A stretch of DNA of 64,000 nt from CBFDBF01 sp050291465 (GTDB lineage Bacteria; Pseudomonadota; Gammaproteobacteria; Chromatiales; Chromatiaceae): the NCBI GenBank assembly GCA_050291465.1, contig JBNKJV010000005.1, forward strand, positions 124,001 to 188,000. The letters are read 5' to 3'. The notes under the pieces were generated by a model. The model searched no databases and was not told the DNA's origin. It saw only the letters and a program-made list of their open reading frames with translations. The stretch's first letter is position 1; every line of letters begins with the position of its first letter. Positions 1 to 7,742 of this stretch are shown one piece after another. A program made the translations under genes and the position numbers.

Positions 1-382
1 CCCTGGAGGCAAAAAACAATATACCGACTCCAAGAATCAATCCTGACAGTCCGTCGCCGAGATATACAATGGACGGTAAACCTATGGAAATACCGAGAGT
101 TAAGGCCAGTACGCCATATAGAATCAGCCCGAACGCCCCCAGATTCAGCATGGGGCCATAGGCGAAAGGGTCGCGTGCCAGGATGATAAAGAAAACACCC
201 CCCAATCCGAAAACGCCGAAAGTTACTTTGAAATAGTAGATCGCGATTGGCGTGTCGGGGAGGGGGGCAATACCGAACCAGGAGATAATGTTCGTAATTG
301 AGGACCAGGGAAAGAAAATAAAGGGAACAACGGTCAGGCACCCGATAGCTGATATCCAGAGTATGGTTTTCAGGCTCCGCAT
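1..382 (-). CDS. Membrane protein, 3' end cut by window edge
   Basis: Too close to the edge to be a full gene: 127 codons are visible and the frame runs off base 1. Start ATG at 382 has an AGGAGG ribosome binding site just upstream (complement of 390-395). Four hydrophobic stretches are visible (about residues 4-24, 48-68, 77-100 and 110-127), so this is a polytopic inner-membrane protein. I do not recognise the family. It is transcribed away from the window's interior; the DUF1287 gene lies upstream on the same strand and its stop is about 60 bases away. Confidence 0.7.
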   Translation of the reverse strand, partial: MRSLKTILWISAIGCLTVVPFIFFPWSSITNIISWFGIAPLPDTPIAIYYFKVTFGVFGLGGVFFIILARDPFAYGPMLNLGAFGLILYGVLALTLGISIGLPSIVYLGDGLSGLILGVGILFFASR

Positions 383-445
383 GATATGCCTCCTTGGGAA
401 TTGACCAGGGGTTTTTTGGAGTTAATGCATTTTTAAAAGAGATCG

Positions 446-1054
446 TTACCTTTCACCATCGTAATTGCCGGGGACAAACCGGTAGTGCCCGGTTATTTCG
501 AAATCAAACAACATATCCTCAAGTTTCGGGCCGGCGCCGATGTTATGAACGATCAGGGGGTTTCCGGTGTTTGCGGATTTTCTCCCCGTGACAATACCGA
601 TGTGCGGCAGGTTGCCCGGCAACATCCAGGTAACGAGATCGCCGGTTTTATAGTCCGCCGGATTCCGGGAGACGGCAAGACGTTCGCCATGTCTGGCGAA
701 GAACACCTGGAGGTTCGGTACCCGTCTGTGATCGATGTTGGGGTCGGGCTCATGGAGACCCCAGATCCGCTCGGAAGGGTATAGATGAAAGTTTCCGGCC
801 ATGTCTTCATGTACCAGGGTTTGCAGATCCGTACCCAGGGCCCGGTAGGTGCGTATCACCACATCGGTGCATACCCCCGTGTCCGGTGGAACATCTCCTC
901 CGGGATATCGAATGACGCGATAAGCGCCGTCGTATCGTACCTGATGTATCGTTCGTTCCAGAGCCGCTGTTTCAATGTCCTCGGAAAAATCAGCCAGAGC
1001 AACCTGAGTATGCAATAGTATGATTGCAAGTAGAACGGATATTCTTGTGGCCAT
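446..1054 (-). CDS. DUF1287 family secreted protein
   Basis: Predicted exported protein of about 202 residues. The ATG at 1054 was chosen because it opens directly into a signal peptide (MATRISVLLAIILLHTQVALA); the open frame extends 74 codons further up but that extension looks like untranslated sequence. The mature part has the DUF1287 hallmarks: DTGVCTDVVIRTYR near residue 56 with a conserved Cys, a central D-rich segment (PDPNIDHRR), and HIGIV near residue 150. In known DUF1287 proteins this is an NlpC/P60-like papain fold; a cell-wall hydrolase role is inference. It is divergent from the CPBP gene across a 171-base gap in which I see no clear promoter. Confidence 0.8.
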   Translation of the reverse strand: MATRISVLLAIILLHTQVALADFSEDIETAALERTIHQVRYDGAYRVIRYPGGDVPPDTGVCTDVVIRTYRALGTDLQTLVHEDMAGNFHLYPSERIWGLHEPDPNIDHRRVPNLQVFFARHGERLAVSRNPADYKTGDLVTWMLPGNLPHIGIVTGRKSANTGNPLIVHNIGAGPKLEDMLFDFEITGHYRFVPGNYDGER

Positions 1055-1225
1055 GTTGGAAATGTAGCAGTTGATGACGTGGTTGATCTTGATTTTTACG
1101 GCAGTTCCGCAACAAACCGCCGCAATGCCTTCAGTAAGGCATTTTGAGAAAGGTTTCAATCGTTTGAATGTTAGCATACAGTCCTTCGTGATATCCCATA
1201 TCTTGAAAAGGGGGCGGCGGGTGTT

Positions 1226-2380
1226 ATGCAGCGGGTCGTGATAACGGCATTTCTTACGTTCCTGTTTACGCTCCATGTCTGGGACCGCGCCGCCGGGCCT
1301 ATTCTTGCCGCTGCTGTCCCGGTTTTCTTTGTTCTTTACCTGATGCTGTTTTCGGTGGGTGATACGGATGTCGGTCGGCGTCTGACGGCGTGGATAGGGC
1401 GGAGTCCGTTGCGTACGGTGTTTCCCCCTATTGTATTGGCGTTGCTTTTCTATCTCTATGCGGCGTCGGGTGGAGAGAACCCCTTCAGGGGAGGTGCCTG
1501 GATCATCCCCCTGCTGTACGTCTTGCCTACGCTGTTTTTCATGAGGCAGCCTGGGGGCGGCGGGGGCGTCAGTCTCAGGGACGGCATTGGTGCCTTGCTC
1601 TGTGTTGTGCCTTTCGCTCTCAACCGTTACCCCGTCAACTCAAAACTGCCGTTCACCGGGGGTGGGTTTGAGACCGTCTATGTGACCCTGGCCCTGATCG
1701 CCGTTGTCTATGCTCTGGTGATTGTTCGCCGTCTCCCCGGTGTTGGGTTTTCCTTTCGTATCAGCCCTCCCAATCTGCGCCGGGTTGTAGTCGCTTGGGC
1801 CCTCTTTTTTCCCGTTGCGGCCTTGATCGGTTTTGCTGCAGGCCTGCTACAGCCGGTGGGCCGGGATCAGGTGGTGGAAACGACCGCCCTGATAACAGCC
1901 ACCGGTGTGCTTCTGCGCGTATTTTTTCATACCGCCCTGCCGGAAGAGTTCTATTTTCGCGGCCTCTTTCAGAACATGCTGGCGCAGCGTCTGGAGCAGA
2001 CCGGGAACTGGCGGCGCTATCTGCATTTCGGCATCCCGATACTGTTGGCCATCGCCGTGGTTTTTGCCGTCTCTCTTCGGGGGGCAGGGGCCTGGATGCC
2101 CGCCGCCGCGACTCTTGCCGTTCTCCTGCCGGCCTACCGGATGAGCCTTTCAAATCCGGCCGGCGCTCACAACTATACCGCTATGGCACTGATGAGCGTG
2201 CTCTTCGGGCTCGGTCATTACCATACTCACTCGCCGGTGTTCATCGGCCTTGCGGTCTTTGCCGGCTGGACCTACGGGTACGTCTATCTGAGAACGCAAA
2301 GTGTCTTCTATTCCGCCCTCTGCCACACTATGGTAAATACCTCCCCGGCCCTGTTCGGTCTCGAAATCGTATTGAACTAA
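1226..2380 (+). CDS. CPBP family intramembrane metalloprotease
   Basis: A 384-residue polytopic membrane protein with about ten hydrophobic segments. The C-terminal half carries the CPBP/Abi motifs in order: PEEFYFRG (motif 1, glutamates and Arg), FGLGHYHTH (motif 2 His) and ALCHTMVN (motif 3 His). CPBP proteins are CAAX-protease-like glutamic or metal intramembrane proteases, in bacteria often linked to bacteriocin self-immunity or to processing of membrane substrates. The substrate here is unknown. The next gene downstream is an isoprenylcysteine methyltransferase-like protein; CAAX-type protease plus ICMT-type methylase side by side is suggestive but may be coincidence. Confidence 0.85.
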   Translation: MQRVVITAFLTFLFTLHVWDRAAGPILAAAVPVFFVLYLMLFSVGDTDVGRRLTAWIGRSPLRTVFPPIVLALLFYLYAASGGENPFRGGAWIIPLLYVLPTLFFMRQPGGGGGVSLRDGIGALLCVVPFALNRYPVNSKLPFTGGGFETVYVTLALIAVVYALVIVRRLPGVGFSFRISPPNLRRVVVAWALFFPVAALIGFAAGLLQPVGRDQVVETTALITATGVLLRVFFHTALPEEFYFRGLFQNMLAQRLEQTGNWRRYLHFGIPILLAIAVVFAVSLRGAGAWMPAAATLAVLLPAYRMSLSNPAGAHNYTAMALMSVLFGLGHYHTHSPVFIGLAVFAGWTYGYVYLRTQSVFYSALCHTMVNTSPALFGLEIVLN

Positions 2381-2477
2381 TCCCGGGTAAGACGGTCCAA
2401 CTTTAGTTAGGCGCGGAATAGCCCGTTTCGCAGCCCACCTCTACAAACTACCTCATAGCGCGGAGAATTATCCATCC

Positions 2478-3083
2478 ATGCGAATACAGCGAACCCACAA
2501 GCGGACGCTTATTGCCAAGCTTTTACTCATACCCATCATCCTGTTGACTTTGATCTCGAAAGACATCTATGTCGAAGAGGGTATCTTTGATCTGGCTTTC
2601 GAAGATATAGGGCTTTTCCTGCTGATCATTTCCGCCCTCGGCCGCATCTGGTCCGCCGCTTATATTTCCGGAAAGAAGAACCGGGAGTTGATCGTCAGCG
2701 GCCCTTATTCGATCACCCGGAATCCGCTCTATTTCTTCAGCCTCTGGGGTTATGTCGGCGCCGGCCTGGTTCTTGAGTCGGCCCTTATTTCGGCGATGTT
2801 GGGCGTGGTCTTTTTCGCCACCCATTGGCCCACCATCCTGCGGGAGGAAAAGAAACTTGAAGGGAAATTCGGTGAGGAGTTTCGAGCGTATGTGCGGGAG
2901 GTCCCGCGGTTTTTCCCGAATCTGAAGTTATTCAACAGCGTGGAACATACCTATCTTTCGACAGTTATTTTTTCCAAGGCCATCGTTGAGTGCATGATGA
3001 TTCTGAGTGTCTTTCTGTTTGCGCACTCTCTCGAATGGGCGCACATCAACTCTTACCTTCCTGTATGGTTCTACGTACCGTGA
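2478..3083 (+). CDS. Isoprenylcysteine methyltransferase-like membrane protein
   Basis: A 201-residue membrane protein with four or five hydrophobic segments. It has the bacterial ICMT/PEMT-type signature: GPYSITRNPLYFFSLWGYVG around residues 75-95, then EEKKLEGKFGEEFRAYVREVPRFFP around 123-148, which in this superfamily form the SAM and lipid binding region. The reaction is SAM-dependent methylation of a lipid or a membrane-exposed cysteine or phosphoethanolamine; the actual substrate cannot be told. An extra hydrophobic C-terminal segment after residue 165 is present. It follows the CPBP protease by about 100 bases and converges on the next gene with a 19-base gap. Confidence 0.8.
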   Translation: MRIQRTHKRTLIAKLLLIPIILLTLISKDIYVEEGIFDLAFEDIGLFLLIISALGRIWSAAYISGKKNRELIVSGPYSITRNPLYFFSLWGYVGAGLVLESALISAMLGVVFFATHWPTILREEKKLEGKFGEEFRAYVREVPRFFPNLKLFNSVEHTYLSTVIFSKAIVECMMILSVFLFAHSLEWAHINSYLPVWFYVP

Positions 3084-3102
3084 AGCGTCTTAGCAACAGG
3101 GT

Positions 3103-3594
3103 TTATCGCCATAGATCTCGGGTCATTTTGCCGATGTAAACCGGTTCGATGCGATCGAATTCGACTTCTCTCACCATGCCCATCTCTTTCCACATCAGCC
3201 CATAGCCTTTGGTGAATCGGGCGGGTCTTACCCGCTTTCGCCAAAGCGAGATTTCATGGTCGTTTGCCGGACGCAGTTCTTTGGTTATGCCATGTAACCG
3301 GATGGCGGGCAGATGGCTGAATCTTCCTCCGAGTAACGACCTCAGCCAGAACCAGCGGGAACTGTTAACGGCGAGGACGCAGATTCTGGCATTGCCGCCG
3401 AGATTACGCGGTAGGTTGCGAGTGAATCTTTCAAAATAGAATCCCCGGCCCGGCTTGCCCAGGAATAGCGATCCAATCGGCGTGACATGCGGCTCACCGT
3501 TTTCGTTCACGCTTGCGATGGCATAATGCAGGGAGGATCGGAGCGAATCGTTAATCAGCGATTTCACTTCTCTCCAATTAGTATCTATGTCCAT
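3103..3594 (-). CDS. Pyridoxamine 5'-phosphate oxidase-fold protein
   Basis: A 163-residue soluble protein with the split-barrel FMN-binding pattern: an N-terminal helix, then the strand ASVNENGEPHVTPIGSLFL (residues 27-45) and FERFTRNLPRNLGGNARICVLAV, typical of the PNPOx-like family. Many members of this family bind FMN, F420 or heme rather than act as PdxH, and nothing here points to PdxH itself. The ATG at 3594 is 17 bases from the stop of the upstream peptidase gene on the same strand, so the two may be cotranscribed. Confidence 0.75.
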   Translation of the reverse strand: MDIDTNWREVKSLINDSLRSSLHYAIASVNENGEPHVTPIGSLFLGKPGRGFYFERFTRNLPRNLGGNARICVLAVNSSRWFWLRSLLGGRFSHLPAIRLHGITKELRPANDHEISLWRKRVRPARFTKGYGLMWKEMGMVREVEFDRIEPVYIGKMTRDLWR

Positions 3595-3610
3595 ATTGGT
3601 TTCCTATTTC

Positions 3611-4324
3611 TCAGTCCACTGGGTTTTTTGGCTTACATTTGAGTTTGAAGTCAACATGATAGTGTTCATCATGCCTTACCCACGAACGGTTTTTCGAAAA
3701 TTGAATATGTTTCCGTAGGTAAGGGCCGTACGTTGTTCGGAATAGGTTTGGTTGCAGGTGGGGGTCGAAAATAATCCGCCATAAATCTGCGCCACATTTT
3801 TTGGCGGATTTATGAAGGCTGACGATATGCGCGGCCATTGCGTCATAATCGATGGTGTACTCCTGGTAGCGACCGTTTTTATCGAATTCTATGTTGTAAC
3901 CGAATTTATTAAAATAGCTGGTAGGCAAATGGACGGATTTGCCTTCCCGGTTCAATACCGGAACCATAAAATCCACCGACAAGCCGTTTCTATGGGTTTT
4001 GTGCGGCCAGAATTCACCCCCTTCCGCGAACCCGGTTTCCGCGTATTTAAAGACCTTGCCGGGTTTTTCGCTTTCTAATGTTTTATAGGAATCGATTATG
4101 ATTTCTTTGACTGTCGAGTGGACATAAGTTCTTCCGAGGAGTCCGGCGGTGATGCTGTAACTTGTAAAGTTCGCACCATCGCCCGGCAGTTGCACGCCGT
4201 TCTCCAGGCTTCCGTCAGAGGCGGTGCCGTAACAAACGCTTTCCGCAGGCCACGCCGCGAGCGGAAACATCAACGCAATGAACAGCGGAAATTTCTTTGC
4301 GGCGATTTGTGCTAATGTCTGCAT
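3611..4324 (-). CDS. MepA-like (peptidase M74) murein endopeptidase
   Basis: A 237-residue exported protein. The start at 4324 gives a signal peptide (residues 1-28, ending AAWPAES); the frame is open for 51 more codons but these overlap the next gene. The metal-binding motifs of penicillin-insensitive murein endopeptidases are present: HKTHRNGLSVDFMVP (His and Asp zinc ligands) and, near the C terminus, RHDEHYHVDF (HxH). The family cleaves the D-alanyl-meso-diaminopimelyl cross-bridge in peptidoglycan. E. coli MepA is about 274 residues, so this is a short variant. I withhold the mepA symbol because outer motifs differ. Confidence 0.78.
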   Translation of the reverse strand: MQTLAQIAAKKFPLFIALMFPLAAWPAESVCYGTASDGSLENGVQLPGDGANFTSYSITAGLLGRTYVHSTVKEIIIDSYKTLESEKPGKVFKYAETGFAEGGEFWPHKTHRNGLSVDFMVPVLNREGKSVHLPTSYFNKFGYNIEFDKNGRYQEYTIDYDAMAAHIVSLHKSAKKCGADLWRIIFDPHLQPNLFRTTYGPYLRKHIQFSKNRSWVRHDEHYHVDFKLKCKPKNPVD

Positions 4325-4373
4325 AATTTGAGTGCGGACAGGGGAATGGAGCCTCCGGCTCTGTCGGGTGTCC

Positions 4374-5123
4374 TTACAAGGCGTTCGCCAGGGCCTGTTC
4401 AGCCCGTCTTTGCGTAATAAATCCCCATATATTCTTACCGGGAGGGACCGATCTCCAGGTGAGGGAAAACGCCCCATACAGTGTCAGCGATCTTTTGCCA
4501 TCCTGATCAATAGCACTATTAACAATCCCTTTGTCGAGAAGCGCGTCTGACTCCCGTCGTAAATGGTCTTCCACTTCGTAAAATCCTTTCTCGGTATCGT
4601 AGTCCACCGGTAGTGCCGATTTCTTCACACTGCCTTTCAGTTTTCCGTGTGCGGCAAGAAGTTCGGCTGCACTCGATAGCCTGGGGAAGCGAAATGACCG
4701 TCTCATATCAAGCTCAGGATAGGCCTCCGGCCTGGGGGAATTGGAAACGCTCATGGCGGTTTTATCGTTATACGCTTGCGAGTATTCAAGATAAGTCATT
4801 TCTTCGACAGCGCTTTTCATGGTAACAACCATGGCGGCGACTTTGAGCACAGGATTCCAGAACAGGCGGAAATAGGCGTTAGTCTGGCTGTCCTGCAATA
4901 TCGACGAACCGATAACATCAAAGCCGAGTTCGATGAGTGAACGGTCGTATTCTTTGAACCTGGTATTCCTTTCTTCCATGAAGGACTCATCATCCAAAGG
5001 CTGAAATTTAACAATGGCCGGGAGTTTCTGGGTCTTCCAGATGATGAGCGGGCCGATGATATTCATGAGGACCGTAATACCGATAACGACGACTACCGCG
5101 GTTTCGAAAACTGTTTCTATCAT
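4374..5123 (-). CDS. Membrane-anchored protein of unknown function
   Basis: A 249-residue protein with one N-terminal transmembrane segment (about residues 8-28) and a soluble remainder rich in charged residues (DDESFMEERNTRFKEYDRSLIELGF). I do not recognise a family. The soluble part alternates predicted helix and strand (VIGSSILQDSQTNAYFRLFWNP; AAMVVTMKSAVEEM) and ends in a basic tail. It lies upstream of the M74 peptidase gene with about 49 bases between their stop and start, same strand. Base composition is more AT-rich than the nif genes, in keeping with an accessory region. Confidence 0.6.
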   Translation of the reverse strand: MIETVFETAVVVVIGITVLMNIIGPLIIWKTQKLPAIVKFQPLDDESFMEERNTRFKEYDRSLIELGFDVIGSSILQDSQTNAYFRLFWNPVLKVAAMVVTMKSAVEEMTYLEYSQAYNDKTAMSVSNSPRPEAYPELDMRRSFRFPRLSSAAELLAAHGKLKGSVKKSALPVDYDTEKGFYEVEDHLRRESDALLDKGIVNSAIDQDGKRSLTLYGAFSLTWRSVPPGKNIWGFITQRRAEQALANAL

Positions 5124-5268
5124 GATACCTCCTGCTTCGGTCGGTATACGATTATGGGAGCTATTCTACTCGGGTGCCGAGAACGCTGTCACCAGAATAG
5201 AGAGATTCAGGCGGGAGTCGGATAGTAGAGTGAGTTATTCGGCATGTCTGTTCAGGACGGTTATCAAG

Positions 5269-5751
5269 CTATTCGAATCGGTCGTCCGATCTCCGCCGGG
5301 AAACTGCTTCCCTGGTTTTGGTAAACCAACCGGTACGGACATTATCCTGTGCATCGAATTCGGGAATATAGGGTTTGATGTCCAGGAGCGGTGTGCCATC
5401 CAGCATATCCACATTATTGATATACAGGATGTTGTTCTCCACCTTGTCCAGTTGAACAACGGAAAGCCCGATCGGATTGGGTCGTCTGGGCGCGCGGGTT
5501 GAAAACAGCCCACGCGACACTGAATCCATGAATGGAACGACCTTGAGATTGAAGTCGTGGCTGCGATGGAAATGATAGAGAAGAATAATATGGGAAAAGC
5601 CTCCAATGTCATCCAGCCCCTCGCGGAACTCTGTGAACAGTTCTATAGTGCCTTTAATACCCGCGGCAGCCGTCGGCTGAATGGGCATGTCCGTCTGCTT
5701 CATAAACGGGGAATGGAGAATCCCAATAGGAGTGTATTCAATCTTCATCAT
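5269..5751 (-). CDS. trmO: TrmO-like tRNA m6t6A37 methyltransferase
   Basis: A 160-residue protein of the TsaA/YaeB (TrmO) family, which uses SAM to N6-methylate t6A37 in tRNA-Thr. The visible family motifs are IGILHSPF near the N terminus, GGFSHIILLYHFHR (residues 50-63), FSTRAPRRPNPIGLSVVQL (83-101) and the closing segment LLDIKPYIPEFDA (122-134). The TRAPRRPNPIG loop is the SAM-binding signature. Full E. coli TrmO is about 235 residues; this is the short beta-barrel-only form seen in many bacteria. Two consecutive ATG codons (5751, 5748) can serve as start. Confidence 0.85.
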   Translation of the reverse strand: MMKIEYTPIGILHSPFMKQTDMPIQPTAAAGIKGTIELFTEFREGLDDIGGFSHIILLYHFHRSHDFNLKVVPFMDSVSRGLFSTRAPRRPNPIGLSVVQLDKVENNILYINNVDMLDGTPLLDIKPYIPEFDAQDNVRTGWFTKTREAVSRRRSDDRFE

Positions 5752-5900
5752 CTTAAGAGCCGGAAAAGCGGGTTACGGGGGATTATGAGACAGGTTCTAA
5801 CCAAAAACAGGTTCGTTCGTCCAGGATTTATCGCATCCCTTTATCTCCCGAACTGCAAATAGGAGTGTCGTCGCGGCGGTATAACACGTCTGTACCGCGA

Positions 5901-5938
5901 ATTAAAAGGCGGAAGGAATTAAAAATATTCCCTCCGCC
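5901..5938 (-). terminator. Rho-independent terminator
   Basis: On the minus strand a 12-bp stem (arms 5908-5919 and 5927-5938, one A-C mismatch) is followed by TTTTAAT. It lies about 60 bases past the stop of the small membrane protein gene at 5999, so it most likely ends that transcript. Confidence 0.6.
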
Positions 5939-5998
5939 TGTTTAGCGTGCCCTAAGAAGAAGTGAAGCGTTAGAAATCGCTTCTTTTGATACCAACGG

Positions 5999-6262
5999 TC
6001 AGATGCTGTGACCCCTATCGGCTTCTCCGGGCGATTCGTCGTCGTTATTATTTTTCGGTGACAATCCAACCAAGCCCCAGGCTAACGCGCTTACCCCTAT
6101 GATGATAGAGAGAAGAATCATGTTCCCGTTTGTTCCATCCAGTGAGAATTGATTTGTCAGAACAAAGCTGTCACCCAGCATTGTTCCAAATCCCCACATA
6201 CACGATATGGCCCCTGCGATCGCAAAGGCAATTGCAAAGATACGTTTAAACATTTTCCGCAC
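5999..6262 (-). CDS. Small two-helix membrane protein, unknown
   Basis: An 87-residue protein with two hydrophobic segments (about residues 5-27 and 48-68) and a polar acidic tail (NNNDDESPGEADRGHSI). No family recognised. It stands alone between the trmO-like gene and the SIR2-like gene, and is followed by a plausible terminator. The coding call rests on a good start context, the membrane-protein-like composition and the terminator; it could be a spurious frame. Confidence 0.5.
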   Translation of the reverse strand: MRKMFKRIFAIAFAIAGAISCMWGFGTMLGDSFVLTNQFSLDGTNGNMILLSIIIGVSALAWGLVGLSPKNNNDDESPGEADRGHSI

Positions 6263-6449
6263 TTCCCTAAAATGGTTAATCTCACAACCGGTCCCAGGAT
6301 CGAGCTATGGAGCCGGCACCAATATCGGAATATGTTGCTAAGGAGGGGAAGAACTACCGGGCACCCCGCCCTCGTGCACCAGCGATATTCCTTTTGCTGT
6401 CAATAACTTCGCAGACCTACTCTAAATATTAGCACATAAAAAATCAGGG

Positions 6450-7349
6450 CTAGGGCAGGGCCGGGGCGGGTTCGATCGGAACTTCTGCTTTTGGGGATTG
6501 TGTCACGGATGCCGCTGCCGCGATCAGATCACAAGCCTCCCTTTCGATGATTTTAATTCCCATCTTTTTACAGAAACGCCGTTCCTTTTCATTGGGTTCC
6601 GGTATCAGCGCCCAGCCGGCCGGATTCCCGGCCGCGTAGATGATATCGGAGAGGACCATACGCTCTGTGTCCCGGGTCATGCGCAAGCCCAGAAACAGAT
6701 ACTGCCTCTCTTTGCGGTACTCCTTGAGGAAGGTCGGGATGGCGAACCCCCCCATGAGTTCGGTGATGTAATCCACGTAGTCCGCATCGGATGCGATATA
6801 GGTCGGATCCGGCAGCGGGCTGCCCATGGGTTTGAACAGGATGGGCAGGGAGGGGTCGACCTCGGACTGGTCGATCTCCCGGTCCGAGTATCTTTCCCCG
6901 TCGTAGTGGTGGATGCGGAAGCGGTAATCGGTTCCGGAAATTCGGGAGATGCCTCGAATCAGGGTATGCGGCGTGTCGCTGTAGCTTTCCTGAAGTTGGG
7001 TATCACGGTTGATATCGATCACATAGGGCGGTCGTAGGGAAGCGATCAGATCGTGCAGGGGCGCACGGGACCAGCGGATGCCGCCATAGGTCTCGTTCAG
7101 AAAGCGGGATACCGCATTGCGGCCCCGTTTCAGCTCGACATTCATGGCGGCGCGGGCAAATTCATACATCAGGCGTGGCGCCATGGGCTTGCCGTTGTTC
7201 ATGGCCAGGATCAGGCTGTCGCTGTCCGCCGGGATGGGTTCTCCGGTTTCGGGGTGAATGGATCCAGCCAGTGCGCCGGCGCCCAGATAGGGCACGATGT
7301 CGCCGCTGCGAACGCCGTCGATCAGCTCCTGCAAGGTTGTTTCTGTCAT
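6450..7349 (-). CDS. SIR2-family protein linked to draT and nif
   Basis: A protein of about 299 residues with a SIR2-like NAD-binding fold. Near the N terminus GDIVPYLGAGALAG matches the GAG nucleotide loop of sirtuins, and near residue 225 YLFLGLRMTRDTERMVLSDI matches the FLG(Y/L)S-type segment of SIR2-like (SIR2_2) proteins. I see no sirtuin zinc-binding Cys pairs, so deacetylase activity is doubtful; NAD hydrolysis or NAD sensing is possible. ATG at 7349 was preferred over ATG at 7376 because GAGGAA precedes it. It sits downstream of draT on the same strand, behind its own sigma-54/NifA-type promoter (7656-7729), with REP hairpins in its leader. A role in nitrogenase ADP-ribosylation control is inference. 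Confidence 0.75.
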   Translation of the reverse strand: MTETTLQELIDGVRSGDIVPYLGAGALAGSIHPETGEPIPADSDSLILAMNNGKPMAPRLMYEFARAAMNVELKRGRNAVSRFLNETYGGIRWSRAPLHDLIASLRPPYVIDINRDTQLQESYSDTPHTLIRGISRISGTDYRFRIHHYDGERYSDREIDQSEVDPSLPILFKPMGSPLPDPTYIASDADYVDYITELMGGFAIPTFLKEYRKERQYLFLGLRMTRDTERMVLSDIIYAAGNPAGWALIPEPNEKERRFCKKMGIKIIEREACDLIAAAASVTQSPKAEVPIEPAPALP

Positions 7350-7396
7350 CGTGCCTGGTTCCTCTTTGATGTCCATTTATGCGTTTCTGTAAAGGT

Positions 7397-7473
7397 GCAG
7401 GAGCCCTTTCCTGAGGGCGATCGGCTCTGGTCCCACACCGCCAAATGAATCGCCCTGGGGACAGGGCTCCTAC
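7397..7473. repeat. REP-like inverted repeat 1 (SIR2 leader)
   Basis: Imperfect REP unit: GCAGGAGCCC on the left and GGGCTCCTAC on the right, each arm also containing an inner GGGCGAT/ATCGCCC pair. It belongs to the same family as the REP units around the transposase at 24487 but has a longer, diverged centre. Confidence 0.7.
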
Positions 7474-7496
7474 AGGCGGCCGCTTCGATGCTGCTT

Positions 7497-7557
7497 GTGG
7501 AACCCTTGCCTGGGACGTTCTTTCCGGTCTCGGATCGTCCCGGGGACTGGGCTCTAC
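7497..7557. repeat. REP-like inverted repeat 2, degenerate
   Basis: A more decayed copy of the same REP design, with GTGGAACCC on the left, GGGACG/CGTCCC as inner arms and GGGCTCTAC on the right. It lies between two better-preserved copies, making a tandem run of three. Confidence 0.55.
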
Positions 7558-7579
7558 ACGATGCTTTATCGGTGCACCT

Positions 7580-7643
7580 GTAGGAGTCCTCTCCCGAGGA
7601 CGATCGGCTCTGGTTTTGCACCGTCCAATGAACCGGGCTCCTG
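7580..7643. repeat. REP-like inverted repeat 3 (SIR2 leader)
   Basis: GTAGGAGTCC on the left and GGGCTCCTGC on the right, with the inner GACGATCGGCTCTGG sequence that is shared with repeat 1. It ends 13 bases before the putative sigma-54 promoter on the minus strand. Confidence 0.65.
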
Positions 7644-7655
7644 CAATTCAGGATT

Positions 7656-7670
7656 GCAAAAGACAGGCCA
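7656..7670 (-). promoter_or_regulatory. Candidate sigma-54 promoter for the SIR2-like gene
   Basis: Minus-strand sequence TGGCCTGTCTTTTGC keeps the GG-N10-GC spacing and the TTGC of the -12 element. It departs from the usual TGGCACG in the -24 element. A perfect TGT-N10-ACA site lies 44 bases upstream (7714-7729), which raises the likelihood. Transcripts would start near 7645 and carry a 300-base leader containing the three REP units. Confidence 0.55.
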
Positions 7671-7713
7671 GAAAAAATTGCTTGAAAAAACAGCAGGATG
7701 GAGTTGGCAAGTG

Positions 7714-7729
7714 TGTCTGCCGCGGGACA
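7714..7729 (-). promoter_or_regulatory. NifA-type upstream activator site (SIR2-like gene)
   Basis: TGT CTGCCGCGGG ACA, an exact TGT-N10-ACA match, in the gap after draT and upstream of the minus-strand -24/-12 candidate. Confidence 0.55.
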
Positions 7730-7742
7730 ATTGTCGGGTTTG

